Positions 1 through 9,140 of a DNA stretch of 64,000 nucleotides are shown here, one piece after another. How positions within the stretch are numbered: position 1 is the first letter of the stretch; each line of letters opens with the position of its first letter. Location of the stretch: the NCBI GenBank assembly GCA_016125215.1, contig WGMF01000029.1, forward strand, positions 1 to 64,000, read 5' to 3'. The position numbers and the translations under genes are program-made. A model generated the notes under the pieces. The model made no database searches. It had not been told where the DNA came from and was given only the letters and a program-made list of their open reading frames with translations. Source of the stretch: Phycisphaera sp. (GTDB lineage Bacteria; Planctomycetota; Phycisphaerae; Phycisphaerales; Phycisphaeraceae).

Positions 1-140
1 AGATTTCACAGATCGATACAGATTGAAGATCGAGAATACCTGCCTTGAATCTGTGCCATCTGCGAAATCTGCGGTGACTGTATCGACGCTCACGATATTT
101 CCAAGCTGGCGTCGTGGATCATTCTGTTAGCGGATCTTAG
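1..140. repeat. Word-repeat element with 60-bp tail, copy A
   Basis: Positions 1-80 are built from degenerate words of the type CGCAGATT/ACAGATC, with complementary words (AATCTGCG type) on the right, so the block is an imperfect inverted repeat cut by the window edge. Positions 78-140 form a separate tail nearly identical to 47162-47224, ending 20 bases before the next start codon. No gene is seen here. Confidence 0.7.
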
Positions 141-160
141 TATTTTTTTCGAGATCACCC

Positions 161-565
161 ATGCTCTCCGACGCCCAACGCCAGAAGTTTGATGCGGTCC
201 TCGATGCGGTGATCGACACACTGCCCGCGCACATCACCGCGTTGTTCGAGGAGGTCCCGCTCATCGTCGAGGACGAGCCTTCCGATGCGCTGCTTGACGA
301 CATGGACATCGATCGGCGGACAACCGACCTGTGTGGGTTGCACTGGGGTATTGCGCTGACGCACCGCAGCGTCGAGCAGAGCGGGAACCTGCCGGACCGG
401 ATGATGTTGTTTCGTGGGCCGATCGTCAGGTTGGCCGGTCGCAACAGCCGGGGCGGGGTCGATGACAAAGCCCTGCGCAGACAGGTCCGCATCACGCTCC
501 TGCACGAGGTCGGCCACCACTTCGGGCTGGATGAAGACGACCTGACCGCCCTGGGGTATGGTTGA
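161..565 (+). CDS. Minimal zincin-type metallopeptidase family protein
   Basis: This 134-residue protein is a small predicted zinc metalloprotease of the minimal zincin family (Pfam Zincin_1 type), usually cytosolic and of unknown substrate. The diagnostic motif HEVGHHFGLDED lies near the C-terminus (about residues 115-126): two histidines and the glutamate of HExxH plus the downstream HFG and acidic residues that typify the family. The rest is acidic and without signal peptide or membrane segment. Length matches the family. The ATG at 161 lies just after the repeat element at 1-140, so the native promoter may sit in that element. It is followed on the same strand by an efflux adaptor, with no clear functional link. 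Confidence 0.85.
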   Translation: MLSDAQRQKFDAVLDAVIDTLPAHITALFEEVPLIVEDEPSDALLDDMDIDRRTTDLCGLHWGIALTHRSVEQSGNLPDRMMLFRGPIVRLAGRNSRGGVDDKALRRQVRITLLHEVGHHFGLDEDDLTALGYG

Positions 566-722
566 AGTCCGTCTGTGACGGTTGTGCGGGTCGGCCCGTT
601 TGCAACCGTGACGCGGGTTGGTCAAATGGGTCAATTGCCCAGCGCGATCGGTCGATCCTAGAATGGCGGGCGAATCGCAGGGTATCCGTCCATCCACGCC
701 AGACTCTAATCCAAGGTCCATC

Positions 723-2030
723 ATGGCCAGGCTGAAAATCATTCTTATCTTTGCCGGCTGCATCGCGGTGCTGCTGGGCATCGGGGTTTACCGGGGCTGG
801 TCTTCGCAGGAAGAGACCGTCCGCCCGACGATCGAGCCGGCCGTGGTCCGTGTGGCGTCGCTTAAGAGGACGCAGTACGTCCAGACCGAGACGTTCTACG
901 GTTTGATCGAGGCCAACACGCGCGTGGACATGGCGTTTCAGATTGCCGGTCGCGTCGTGGCGCTCGGGCCGACCGCCGAGGCACCGCTGACCGAAGACAG
1001 CCCGGTGAAGAAGGGCGACGTGATCGCACAGATCGAGCCCGAGCGTTACCGCGCCGCGGTCGACCAGGCCAATGCGATGTCCGGTGAGGCCAAGGCCCAG
1101 CTTGCCGCCGCCGAGGCCCAGATCGCCGACGCCCAGGCAAGGCTCGATGACGCCCAGAGTGAAATGGCTCGCTTGCAACAGTTGCGTGACAAAGGCGCCG
1201 CCAACCAGCGCGAGGTCGAAAAGGCTGAGCTTGCGGTCAAGCTCAACCAAGCCATGCTCGACACCGCCAAGTCCCGCTTGGCCTCGGCCGAGGCGATGTA
1301 TCAATCCTCGCAGGCGGCGCTCAACATGGCCCAGGTGAACTTGCGAGACGCGACCATCATCGCGCCGATCGACGGTTACATCGCGGCCGTCCCGGTGGAG
1401 ATCGGCCAGATGATCCAGCCCGGGCAGACGGTGATCTCGATTGTCGATCTAAGCAAGGTCAAGCTCGTGGCCGGCGTCGTCGAGCGGAAGTTGCCGTTGC
1501 TGCGCAAGGGTCAGGTCGTGGACGTGGAGGTCAACGCGCTCTCCTCGCAGGCCAGGCGTCTGCGTGACGCCGAGGCTTTGGCCAAGCCGCGCAAGGGCCG
1601 GGTCACGATCGTCCCGCCCGCCGCCGACCCGGTGGAGAATGTCTTCAAGGTTGAGATCGAAATCCCCAACGAAGACCGGATGGTCAAGCCCGGCATGATC
1701 GGGGCGGCCAAGGTGGAGATCGGCAAAATCGACGCGGTGGTGGTCCCGGCGGACGCGGCGGTGCGTGTGGGCGACAAGGCGTGGGCGTTCTTCGTGGGCA
1801 GCTCGATGAAGGTCGGGCTGGACCTCGGTGCGCTGGGCAAGGCGGCCATTGACGTGCCGACGGACGTGGCACGGCGGGTCGAGTTCGAGCCGCGCGTGTT
1901 TGAGAAAAACGCCTACCTCGTCACCGAACTGCCCAAGGGCTACGACCGCCTCGTGGTCGAGGGCCAGGAACGATTGGAAGACGGCGAGGCGGTGCGCGTG
2001 GTCAGCGAGTCGATGGTCAACGGTCAGTGA
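723..2030 (+). CDS. RND efflux periplasmic adaptor (membrane fusion protein)
   Basis: This 435-residue protein is the periplasmic adaptor of a tripartite RND efflux system, linking the inner-membrane pump to an outer-membrane channel. A single N-terminal membrane segment (IILIFAGCIAVLLGIGVY) is followed by a lipoyl-type half motif, a long Ala/Gln/Glu-rich coiled coil (about residues 115-215), the second lipoyl half (IIAPIDGYIAAVPVEIGQ) and beta-barrel and membrane-proximal domains. I chose ATG 723 because the membrane anchor follows it directly; upstream in-frame codons lack such a signal. The pump gene starts at 2234. No outer-membrane factor gene is adjacent, so a shared TolC-like channel is inferred. 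A hairpin repeat separates adaptor from pump. Confidence 0.88.
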   Translation: MARLKIILIFAGCIAVLLGIGVYRGWSSQEETVRPTIEPAVVRVASLKRTQYVQTETFYGLIEANTRVDMAFQIAGRVVALGPTAEAPLTEDSPVKKGDVIAQIEPERYRAAVDQANAMSGEAKAQLAAAEAQIADAQARLDDAQSEMARLQQLRDKGAANQREVEKAELAVKLNQAMLDTAKSRLASAEAMYQSSQAALNMAQVNLRDATIIAPIDGYIAAVPVEIGQMIQPGQTVISIVDLSKVKLVAGVVERKLPLLRKGQVVDVEVNALSSQARRLRDAEALAKPRKGRVTIVPPAADPVENVFKVEIEIPNEDRMVKPGMIGAAKVEIGKIDAVVVPADAAVRVGDKAWAFFVGSSMKVGLDLGALGKAAIDVPTDVARRVEFEPRVFEKNAYLVTELPKGYDRLVVEGQERLEDGEAVRVVSESMVNGQ

Positions 2031-2115
2031 AGGGGCAAACTCGAAGGGGTGGGTGTCACGATTGGTAAGCAAGCGTTTGAGAAGTCAGATTGGGAACACA
2101 AGGGGTTTGATGCGG

Positions 2116-2189
2116 GTGCCACTGGCGGCTCGTCCGCCAGTGAAAATGCCACACGTTTTAAGCACTGGCGGGCAAGCCGCCAGTGGCAC
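2116..2189. repeat. Double-hairpin repeat, copy 1
   Basis: Two adjacent hairpins of the form CACTGGCGG-loop-CCGCCAGTG, the first starting GTGCCACTGG and the second ending CCAGTGGCAC, are separated by about 20 bases. The whole is also an inverted repeat, like a REP pair. Close copies lie at 5642-5719, 14361-14435 and inside dus at 31598-31673. It sits between adaptor and pump genes of the same operon and may affect mRNA stability there. Confidence 0.85.
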
Positions 2190-2233
2190 GCCCATGATTC
2201 TCAAGTGATTTTGAGAGGGAGTGACGGTCAGGG

Positions 2234-5200
2234 ATGCATCTGAGTGAACGAGCCATCGAGTTGCCGCGGCTGGTGATCCTCGCTGCGGTTCTGTTCTGCA
2301 TCATCGGCATCGATGCGGCGATGAACATGCCCAAGGAGCGTACGCCGCGCGTCAAGGTGCCGGTGATCCTTGTGGCCGTGCCCAACCCCGGCGCCGACCC
2401 GACGACCAACGAGCGCGAGATCATCCGCCGAATCGAGAAAGAGGTCGGCCTGCTCTCGCACCTCAAGGGGCAGGGGGGTTATCACAGCCAGGCGGTCAGC
2501 GGCGCAGCCCTGATGCAGTTTGTCTTCGAGGACACCATCGACCCGCTCGAAGCCCGGCGTGACGTGGATCGGCTCATCAACCGTGTGAAGGGCGAGTTCC
2601 CCGACCTGGCGCAGCGCGACCCCGGGCCACTTGTCAACGACGTGGCCTTCGAGGAGTGGCCGATTATTCAGGTCTTCATCGCCGGCGGGACCGACGGCCA
2701 GCAACGCAGACGCATCGCCGATCGCATGAAGGTCGACCTCGAAACGATCGACGGCGTGGCGGCGGTCGATATCTTCGGCGGGCTGGAGCGTGAGGTCGAG
2801 ATCGAGCTCGACCCCCACCGACTGACGCTTTATGGTTTTAGTTACGACGACGTGGCCACCGCCATCCGCACCGCCAACAGCGAAACCCCCAGCGGCGCGA
2901 TCGAGTCCAACACCGGGCTTGAGATGCGCGTGCAGACGCAGGGCAAGCTCAAGGACCTCGACGCGATCAAGCTCGTCCCGCTGGGCGTCCGCAACGGCAA
3001 GACGCTCGTGCTCGAAGACGTGGCCGAGGTCTCCGTGGGTCACAAGGACCGCACCAGCATCGCCCGCTACGACGGCAAGGACGCGGTCGTGCTGCTCGTG
3101 CGTGCCAAGACCGACATCGACGTGATGGCCACCGCCCAGACGGTCCAGGCCAAGGTCGAACGCTTCGTCGACAGCGGCCAGGCGGAGAACACGCAGGTCG
3201 GCACCGTGCGTTCGCAGGCGCGCGAGATCAGTTACATGCTCAAGCAACTGGGCTCCAGCGCGATCTACGGCACGGTGCTGGTCATCCTGATCCTGCTCTT
3301 TGCGATGGGCTGGCGAAACGCGCTACTCATCAGCATCGCGGTGCCCTTTGCCATCATGGCCACCGGCGCTCTGATGTGGATGGCCAAGCACACCGTCGCG
3401 CCCGAGCTGGCCATCAACAACATGACGCTCTTTGCGATGATCCTCGTCGTCGGCATGGTCGTCGACGGGTGCATCATCGTCGGTGAAAACATCTACCGCC
3501 ACCGTGAGCTTGGCCGGCCCCCGGTCGAGTCGGCCAAGCGCGGCGTCACCGAGGTGGGGGGTTCGGTCGTCGCGGCCTACCTGACGACCTTTGCCGCCTT
3601 TGCCCCGATGTTCCTCGTGCGCGGGATTATGGGTGACTTCCTCGAACTCTTGCCCACGGTCGTGATCTTCGCCCTCGCCGCGGCGATGCTCGTCGACCAC
3701 TTCCTGCTCCCGGTGCTCAGCGTCTACCTCATGCGCGGCAAGCTGGCCAAGGAATCGATCGCGCTGACGGATGAGGACAAGAAACTCACCAACGAAGAAC
3801 TCGAGGTCCGCGACGCCAAGGCCATTGCCGAGTCCACCTGGCTCAAACGCCACTACGGCCAGATGATCCGTTACGCCCTGCACCACCGATTGCTTGTTCT
3901 GGCGATGGCGGTGGTGGTGTCGCTGTCGCCGGTCGTGCTTTACCAGATGAACGCGATCTCCATCGAGTTCTTCCCCGAGAGCGACGTGCCGATCATCGAG
4001 GTCTATTTCGAGTTGCCGCTGGGTTCGTCGATGGAGGGCCGAACACTCAACGTGGCCAAGGACATCGAGGCCGCGGTGCTCAAGGCGGTCCGCCCCGACG
4101 AGTGGTACCGGCCGACCCCGCACTCGCCGCGCGTGCGACCGGTGACGACGATCGGCGAGCCGGGCGCGCTGAACATCCGCCTCGACAACGAACAGGGCAG
4201 CGGCCCCGAGTTCGGCATGGTCTATGTTGAGTTGCAACTGGCGGAGAGCCGTTCGCGGACATCCAAGCAGATCCGCCAGGCCATCGAGGACCAGATCAAA
4301 CTCAGCCCGCCGCCGGGGGTGATCGTGCGTGTGCGTTCGCCCTCCGAGGGCCCGCCCGCCGGTTCGCCTGTGCTGGTGCGCATCCTTGCCCAGAAGCAGA
4401 CCTCGATGGAAGAGCTCGAAGCACGCGCCGCCGAGATCGAAAAACTCGTCAAGAGTGTGCCCGGCACCTACGACGTGTCGAGCGACTTCGACCTGAGGCC
4501 CAAGATCGTCGCCCAGCCCGACCCGATCTTTGCCAAGATGTGGGGCGTCGACACGCTCCAGATCGCATCGAGCATCAATTACGCGCTCGACGGCGTGAAG
4601 GTCGGCGAGGTGGACTTCGGCGGCGACGAACAGATCGACCTGCGTGTGCGGAACCTGCCGCAGTACCGCGACGAGTTCCGCGACCTGATGGACCTGCCGA
4701 TCCGCAGCAAACAGGGCAAGCTGACCGAGCTTGGTCAGGTGGCGCAGGTCGAGCGCGAGCGGGCACCCAACATCATCCGCCACTACGACGGCCGGCGAGT
4801 CGTGGACGTGCGGTGCCAGTTGCGCGACGGCGTCCAGCCCGACGACGTGAAGGCTTACCTCGTCAGCTCGCTGCGGCCGGAGCTGGGGTCGATGGCACAG
4901 AGCCAGATCGTCCACAACGACGAGGTCCTCAAGGCGGACACCGGCACCATCATCGAGTTCGGCGGAGAGAACGAGATCCGCGACGACGCGATCGCCGACC
5001 TGCAGATGGCGCTGGTGCTTTCGTTTGCGAGCATCCTCATCATCCTGGTCATCAAGTTCAACAGCTTCACGCAGGCCCTGATCGTGCTGTTCAGTGTGCC
5101 TTTGAGCCTTGTCGGGGTGGCGCTGGGGCTGATGGTCTGTGGGCTGAGTTTCTCGGTGTCATCGATGATCGGCGTCGTGGCGTTGTCGGGGATCGTGGTC

Positions 5201-5569
5201 AACGACGCGATCGTGCTGGTGGACTTTATCAACCTGATGCGTCGCAACGGGGTGCGGATCGAGGACGCGGTAGTCTACGCCGGCCAGCTCAGGTTGAGGC
5301 CGATCTTTCTGACGACCGCGACGACGGTGGGCGGGCTTTTGCCCCTGGCGCTCAATCTCTCGGGCGGGGGGGAATTCTGGCAGCCGCTCACGGTGTCGAT
5401 GATCTTCGGGCTTTCGTTTGCGACGCTGTTGCAACTGTTCATCATCCCGCTGGCGTGCTACACCTTGAGCCGGGAGAAACGCAAGAGCCTGCTCGACCCG
5501 CTCTCGAATGTGGAATTGGCCGGCCCGGTCGCGGCGACCACAAATTCAGCAGGCCTGAGCGCTTCCTGA
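2234..5569 (+). CDS. RND family efflux transporter permease (AcrB/MexB-like)
   Basis: This 1111-residue protein is a proton-driven RND inner-membrane pump. An N-terminal membrane segment (LVILAAVLFCIIGIDAAM) leads into two periplasmic porter regions and two six-helix bundles (about residues 335-520 and 925-1085), the normal layout and length. The helix-4 relay reads VVDGCIIVGEN, where many family members have VDDAIVVVEN, so one of the two usual aspartates is glycine. The helix-10 region GIVVNDAIVLVDF is typical. The gene follows the adaptor at 723-2030 on the same strand. The ATG at 2234 has a purine-rich stretch (GAGAGGGAG) upstream. Substrate cannot be read from sequence; the family exports drugs, dyes or lipids. 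Confidence 0.9.
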   Translation: MHLSERAIELPRLVILAAVLFCIIGIDAAMNMPKERTPRVKVPVILVAVPNPGADPTTNEREIIRRIEKEVGLLSHLKGQGGYHSQAVSGAALMQFVFEDTIDPLEARRDVDRLINRVKGEFPDLAQRDPGPLVNDVAFEEWPIIQVFIAGGTDGQQRRRIADRMKVDLETIDGVAAVDIFGGLEREVEIELDPHRLTLYGFSYDDVATAIRTANSETPSGAIESNTGLEMRVQTQGKLKDLDAIKLVPLGVRNGKTLVLEDVAEVSVGHKDRTSIARYDGKDAVVLLVRAKTDIDVMATAQTVQAKVERFVDSGQAENTQVGTVRSQAREISYMLKQLGSSAIYGTVLVILILLFAMGWRNALLISIAVPFAIMATGALMWMAKHTVAPELAINNMTLFAMILVVGMVVDGCIIVGENIYRHRELGRPPVESAKRGVTEVGGSVVAAYLTTFAAFAPMFLVRGIMGDFLELLPTVVIFALAAAMLVDHFLLPVLSVYLMRGKLAKESIALTDEDKKLTNEELEVRDAKAIAESTWLKRHYGQMIRYALHHRLLVLAMAVVVSLSPVVLYQMNAISIEFFPESDVPIIEVYFELPLGSSMEGRTLNVAKDIEAAVLKAVRPDEWYRPTPHSPRVRPVTTIGEPGALNIRLDNEQGSGPEFGMVYVELQLAESRSRTSKQIRQAIEDQIKLSPPPGVIVRVRSPSEGPPAGSPVLVRILAQKQTSMEELEARAAEIEKLVKSVPGTYDVSSDFDLRPKIVAQPDPIFAKMWGVDTLQIASSINYALDGVKVGEVDFGGDEQIDLRVRNLPQYRDEFRDLMDLPIRSKQGKLTELGQVAQVERERAPNIIRHYDGRRVVDVRCQLRDGVQPDDVKAYLVSSLRPELGSMAQSQIVHNDEVLKADTGTIIEFGGENEIRDDAIADLQMALVLSFASILIILVIKFNSFTQALIVLFSVPLSLVGVALGLMVCGLSFSVSSMIGVVALSGIVVNDAIVLVDFINLMRRNGVRIEDAVVYAGQLRLRPIFLTTATTVGGLLPLALNLSGGGEFWQPLTVSMIFGLSFATLLQLFIIPLACYTLSREKRKSLLDPLSNVELAGPVAATTNSAGLSAS

Positions 5570-5576
5570 ACGGTCC

Positions 5577-5758
5577 GTCCTATTTTGCAGGCACTCCGGG
5601 TTATTTAGCCGGTTGTGGGTCTTTCAGAAAATTATTGAATCGGTGTGCCACTGGCGGCTTGTCCGCCAGTGAAATACGGAAAATTATCGCACTGGCAGGC
5701 ATGCTGCCAGTGGCACACCATGCCACGGCCGGTCCTATTTTGCAGGCAGTCCGGGTAT
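5577..5758. repeat. Double-hairpin repeat copy 2 with flanking direct repeats
   Basis: The hairpin pair (5642-5719) starts GGTGTGCCACTGGCGG and ends CCAGTGGCACACC. It is enclosed by a near-identical direct repeat of about 27 bases, GTCCTATTTTGCAGGCA..., at 5577-5603 and 5732-5758. The flanks differ by one or two bases. They could be a target duplication from insertion or a short segmental duplication. Confidence 0.75.
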
Positions 5759-5842
5759 AAGGGCCACGCCCCTGCGGGATGGCGCGCACTTTGCTCGGGT
5801 GTTATGATGATCGTTTCCAGCAGACATCGCGGCTCCCTGCCC

Positions 5843-7522
5843 ATGCTCAAGCTTGCAACGATCCTCGACAACCCCGGTGAACCCCTGGCCGAGTCACGGT
5901 ACCGTGATCCCAGGGTCCTGCGCGAGATGGGGTTCAACGGCGTGATCCTTTTCGAGACCGTCGGCTTGTCGGGGCTGGACGGGCCGGACTCCGTCGCGGA
6001 TACCGAGCTTCGCCGGTGGGTCTCGCACCAATTCGAACGAGTCGAGCAGCGCGTCCGTGCCGCCAAGGAGGCGGGGCTGGATGCGTACGTGGTCTTCGAC
6101 ACGCTCACGCTTGCGCGGGACGTGGTCGAGCGTCAAGTCGCGGCCCTGACATGCAAGGGCAGGCCCACCACCCTGTGCCCGGGTTCGGACGCGGCGATTG
6201 AAAAATCCGTGGCCTCATTGGAATCGATGCTCAACCGTCTGCCCGACGCCGCGGGGGTCGTGCTGCGCTTCGGCGATAACGACGCATCCAGGCTGCCCTA
6301 TCTCGTGGGCAACGACATCCACATCCCGCACTGTTCGCGGTGCTCTCCCCTGGGCAGGGCCGACAGGATCGTGCGCGTGCTCGATCGCTTTTATGAAGCT
6401 GTCGTCAACAAACTCAACCGCCGACTGATCGCCCGCGCGTGGAACGTTCGGCCAGATGGCATGCACGACTCGGCTGAATTGTGTCAACGTCTGGCCAAGC
6501 GCCTGCCCGGCAACCCCGATGACCCCAACGACCACCGCTTCGTCTTGTCGTTCAAGTTCACGCAGACCGACTTCTGGCGGTACCAGAGTTGGAACCCCTC
6601 GAGCCTGGTCTTCGGCAATCGGCCGATCATCTACGAGCTCGAGTGTCAGCGCGAGTTCGAGGGCAAGGGCGGCATCCCCAACTGGCAGGCGCCGCTTTGG
6701 CGAGACGGCCCGCCGGAGATGCAAGACCCGCGTGAGAATCCCATGATCGACAAGCCGATGGCAGGCCTGGCACGGGTGAGCGAGGTGGCAAACGTCGCGG
6801 GCCTGTGGGCGTGGGTGCGTGGCGGCGGGTGGGGCGGGCCATTCGTTACCAACGAGACGTGGATCGATGCGAACGTGTTTGCCGTGCCCAAACTGGCCGA
6901 CGACCCGCAGCTCGACCTCGATCAACTTGCCGACGATTGGATCGCCAACCGCCTGGAGATCACCGAGCCGGCGTTGACGCAGGCGATCAAGAGCCTGCTG
7001 GAAGATTCACCTAACATCGTGTTATATGGCTTCTACATCGGGCCGTACGCCAAGGCGCTGGGCAAGCCGTGGCACCCCAACAGCGACTGGATCCAGGACG
7101 ACATGATCGATGCGCAGTCGGCGTGGCGGATCGTGCAGCACCTGGGCGACGCGGGCCTGGACGAAGCGGTCCGTGAGAAGCAACTGGCCGTCGACGCCAT
7201 CGCACGCCACCGCGCCCGCATCCAGATGCTCATCGACGACCGTCGGCACAAGCACATCGAACCGCTCATGCACATGCTCGTCTACGCCGAGTCTCTGCTC
7301 GAGACTTTACGCGACCTCGTGACCGGGCTGGTGGCGTACCGGAAATACCAACGCTCGAAAGACACCGGCCTGGCCAAGCTCACACGAGAACGGCTGCTCA
7401 TGTCCCAGAGCCACTGGCAGCACCACACGCAGCGCCACGGATCGCTCCCCGGCGCGGCGACCGCCTTCCGCGAGAACCAGTTCTGGGAACTGACCCAGCG
7501 CATCCTCAGCGAAGTCAGCTAA
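5843..7522 (+). CDS. Predicted TIM-barrel glycoside-hydrolase-like protein (alpha-glucuronidase-like?)
   Basis: This 559-residue protein has no signal peptide. Its N-terminus has barrel-like alternation (MGFNGVILFETVG, AGLDAYVVFDT). The central block FGNRPIIYELECQREFEGKG, then WAWVRGGGWGGPFVTNETW, resembles the catalytic barrel region of GH67/alpha-glucuronidase-type proteins, but I recognise this only by general style and no catalytic residue assignment is secure. The LacI regulator at 7879 lies just downstream on the same strand, which fits a sugar-related enzyme. ATG 5843 was preferred to ATG 5804 because homologous-looking sequence (LKLATILDNPGEP) starts there. It could also be an uncharacterised metal-dependent barrel enzyme. 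Confidence 0.6.
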   Translation: MLKLATILDNPGEPLAESRYRDPRVLREMGFNGVILFETVGLSGLDGPDSVADTELRRWVSHQFERVEQRVRAAKEAGLDAYVVFDTLTLARDVVERQVAALTCKGRPTTLCPGSDAAIEKSVASLESMLNRLPDAAGVVLRFGDNDASRLPYLVGNDIHIPHCSRCSPLGRADRIVRVLDRFYEAVVNKLNRRLIARAWNVRPDGMHDSAELCQRLAKRLPGNPDDPNDHRFVLSFKFTQTDFWRYQSWNPSSLVFGNRPIIYELECQREFEGKGGIPNWQAPLWRDGPPEMQDPRENPMIDKPMAGLARVSEVANVAGLWAWVRGGGWGGPFVTNETWIDANVFAVPKLADDPQLDLDQLADDWIANRLEITEPALTQAIKSLLEDSPNIVLYGFYIGPYAKALGKPWHPNSDWIQDDMIDAQSAWRIVQHLGDAGLDEAVREKQLAVDAIARHRARIQMLIDDRRHKHIEPLMHMLVYAESLLETLRDLVTGLVAYRKYQRSKDTGLAKLTRERLLMSQSHWQHHTQRHGSLPGAATAFRENQFWELTQRILSEVS

Positions 7523-7694
7523 GACGAATCCGGATCACGGGCAATCACCTGACGTTCACGCAACGCAATCGGCGTGTGCAAGGAATCCGCCAGCCTTGTT
7601 TATCCTGAGTTGTGCCAGACCCGATGTCCGCTGGCCTTAATCGCTTAAACGCGCTCGGTTGACGATATCCGCAAAACAAAATTCAACTGACCAC
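7523..7694. other. Intergenic, nothing recognised
   Basis: No gene, hairpin terminator or known repeat was seen between the TIM-barrel gene and the palindrome upstream of the LacI gene. The remaining leader (7724-7878) is also without an evident coding region. Confidence 0.5.
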
Positions 7695-7723
7695 TACATC
7701 TTGTTAGTAACAAGTGTTATACT
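7695..7723 (+). promoter_or_regulatory. Candidate promoter with palindromic operator for the LacI gene
   Basis: A perfect 15-base palindrome CTTGTTAGTAACAAG (7700-7714) lies just upstream of a TATACT -10-like box (7718-7723). At 17-base spacing the -35 would be TACATC (7695-7700), a weak match. Palindromes placed like this are typical LacI-family operators, so autoregulation is inferred. The start codon is about 155 bases downstream. Confidence 0.45.
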
Positions 7724-7878
7724 CATGGAACCGCGATACGTCCCGGGGCGTCTGATGTATGCAATCGGCGTGACAGACTGGGCCGGGGCGGGTCGGTGGC
7801 CGGGAAGGGCGGGGATGCCTTGGACCGGTGAAGAGCGTGTATCACGGTGAATCAATCGCATGAGCAACGGGGTGTGAC

Positions 7879-9012
7879 ATGAATCGATCTGACGGGTCGG
7901 CGGATCGACCCAAACGGGTGAGCCTTCGGCATATCGCGGACAAGGTCGGTGTGTCTGTGCCCGTGGTGAGCAAGGTGCTCAACGGCGGGCGCAGCACCGT
8001 GGGCGTCGGCGAAGAGACGCGGCAGCGCATCGAGCAGGTCGCCGCCAGGCTGGGCTATCAAGGCCGGTCGTTGCCACGCAACACCCCCAACATCCCCAGG
8101 GGTCAAACGGTGGCGCTGGTGCTTCTGGATACGGATACGGACCACCAGCCCGTCACCCAGCCGTTCCTGACCGCACTCTGCCGAACGCTGATGCAAAGAG
8201 AGTATCACTGTGCCCTGATCTGCTGTGCCCGTATCGATCAGAAGAACATCACCCAGCACCCGCTCCTGCGTGAGAAGCACGCCGACGCCGTGATCCTGCC
8301 GCGTGTGGCGGACCTGCCCGAGGGTGTAAGGTCGTCGTTGCGGAGCCTGGGCCTGCCGACGGTCAGCATGCACGTGGCGCAGCCTTACGGCTCGGTCTAT
8401 CTCGACGAGGCGGGCGCCGCGCGGGAGCGGGTCGAGCACCTGGTGGGGCTGGGCCACGATGCGATAACCTACATCGACTTCAACCACGATCACACCGCAC
8501 CGGGCACGGTGGACGAACGGGTGCGGGGTTTCGAGGAGGCCTGCCATCAACACCACGTCAAGTCTTCACGGCAGGTCCACAAGATGGTCGGCAGGGGCCG
8601 ACGCGCCGCATTTACCCGCGAGTGGCTCACCGTCACCGGCCGACCGCACGCCCTGATTGTGGACACCTGCGCCGCGGCGCAGGTGGTGATCCAGACCGCC
8701 AAAGAAGCGGGCTGGAGCGTGCCGGGCGACCTGGCGGTGGCGTCGTTCGATGACGGGACCTACGCGACCGCCAACGAGCCGGCCATCACCTGCGCCATGG
8801 CCCCCCTGGCCGAGCTGGGCCACGCCGCGGCCGAGATGGCCATCCAACTCACCACCAACCCCAGCGGCAAAATGATCTCCAAGCTGTTGCCCTACACCCT
8901 GCACGTCGGCGGTTCGACCGACCCGAAAGTGATCGAACGCGCTTCCGAGCATTTCATCAACAAGACCGCGATCTCCAGCGATGAACTTCAACGCGACGCG
9001 TTGGAAAGTTGA
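7879..9012 (+). CDS. LacI family transcriptional regulator
   Basis: This 377-residue protein is a LacI/GalR-type repressor. The N-terminal helix-turn-helix is RHIADKVGVSVPVVSKVLNG (about residues 16-35), with the hinge and a periplasmic-binding-like effector domain after it. Motifs typical of the family include VAARLGYQ, and DLAVASFDDGTYATANEPAITC near residues 285-306. Length is slightly above the usual 330-350 because of a C-terminal tail. The ligand is not predictable; the upstream TIM-barrel gene on the same strand suggests a sugar or sugar acid. A palindrome at 7700-7714 is a candidate operator. A bidirectional terminator follows at 9084. Confidence 0.9.
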   Translation: MNRSDGSADRPKRVSLRHIADKVGVSVPVVSKVLNGGRSTVGVGEETRQRIEQVAARLGYQGRSLPRNTPNIPRGQTVALVLLDTDTDHQPVTQPFLTALCRTLMQREYHCALICCARIDQKNITQHPLLREKHADAVILPRVADLPEGVRSSLRSLGLPTVSMHVAQPYGSVYLDEAGAARERVEHLVGLGHDAITYIDFNHDHTAPGTVDERVRGFEEACHQHHVKSSRQVHKMVGRGRRAAFTREWLTVTGRPHALIVDTCAAAQVVIQTAKEAGWSVPGDLAVASFDDGTYATANEPAITCAMAPLAELGHAAAEMAIQLTTNPSGKMISKLLPYTLHVGGSTDPKVIERASEHFINKTAISSDELQRDALES

Positions 9013-9083
9013 CTCGGCAGACCCCCACGCGACCGTCCCCGTCCCCGAATCGCGTGACAGGTCGTTGAGAATGATGTCCCGAC

Positions 9084-9120
9084 AAAAAAAGCCCGGCTGT
9101 TTTGGCCGGGCTGTTTTGTT
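9084..9120. terminator. Bidirectional rho-independent terminator
   Basis: An A7 tract (9084-9090) precedes the stem AGCCCGGC / GCCGGGCT with a short TGTTTTG-type loop and then a T-rich tract. It lies between the converging LacI gene (+) and rpsA (-), so it can serve both. Confidence 0.85.
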
Positions 9121-9140
9121 TGATGTTTTTCGGTCCCGAA

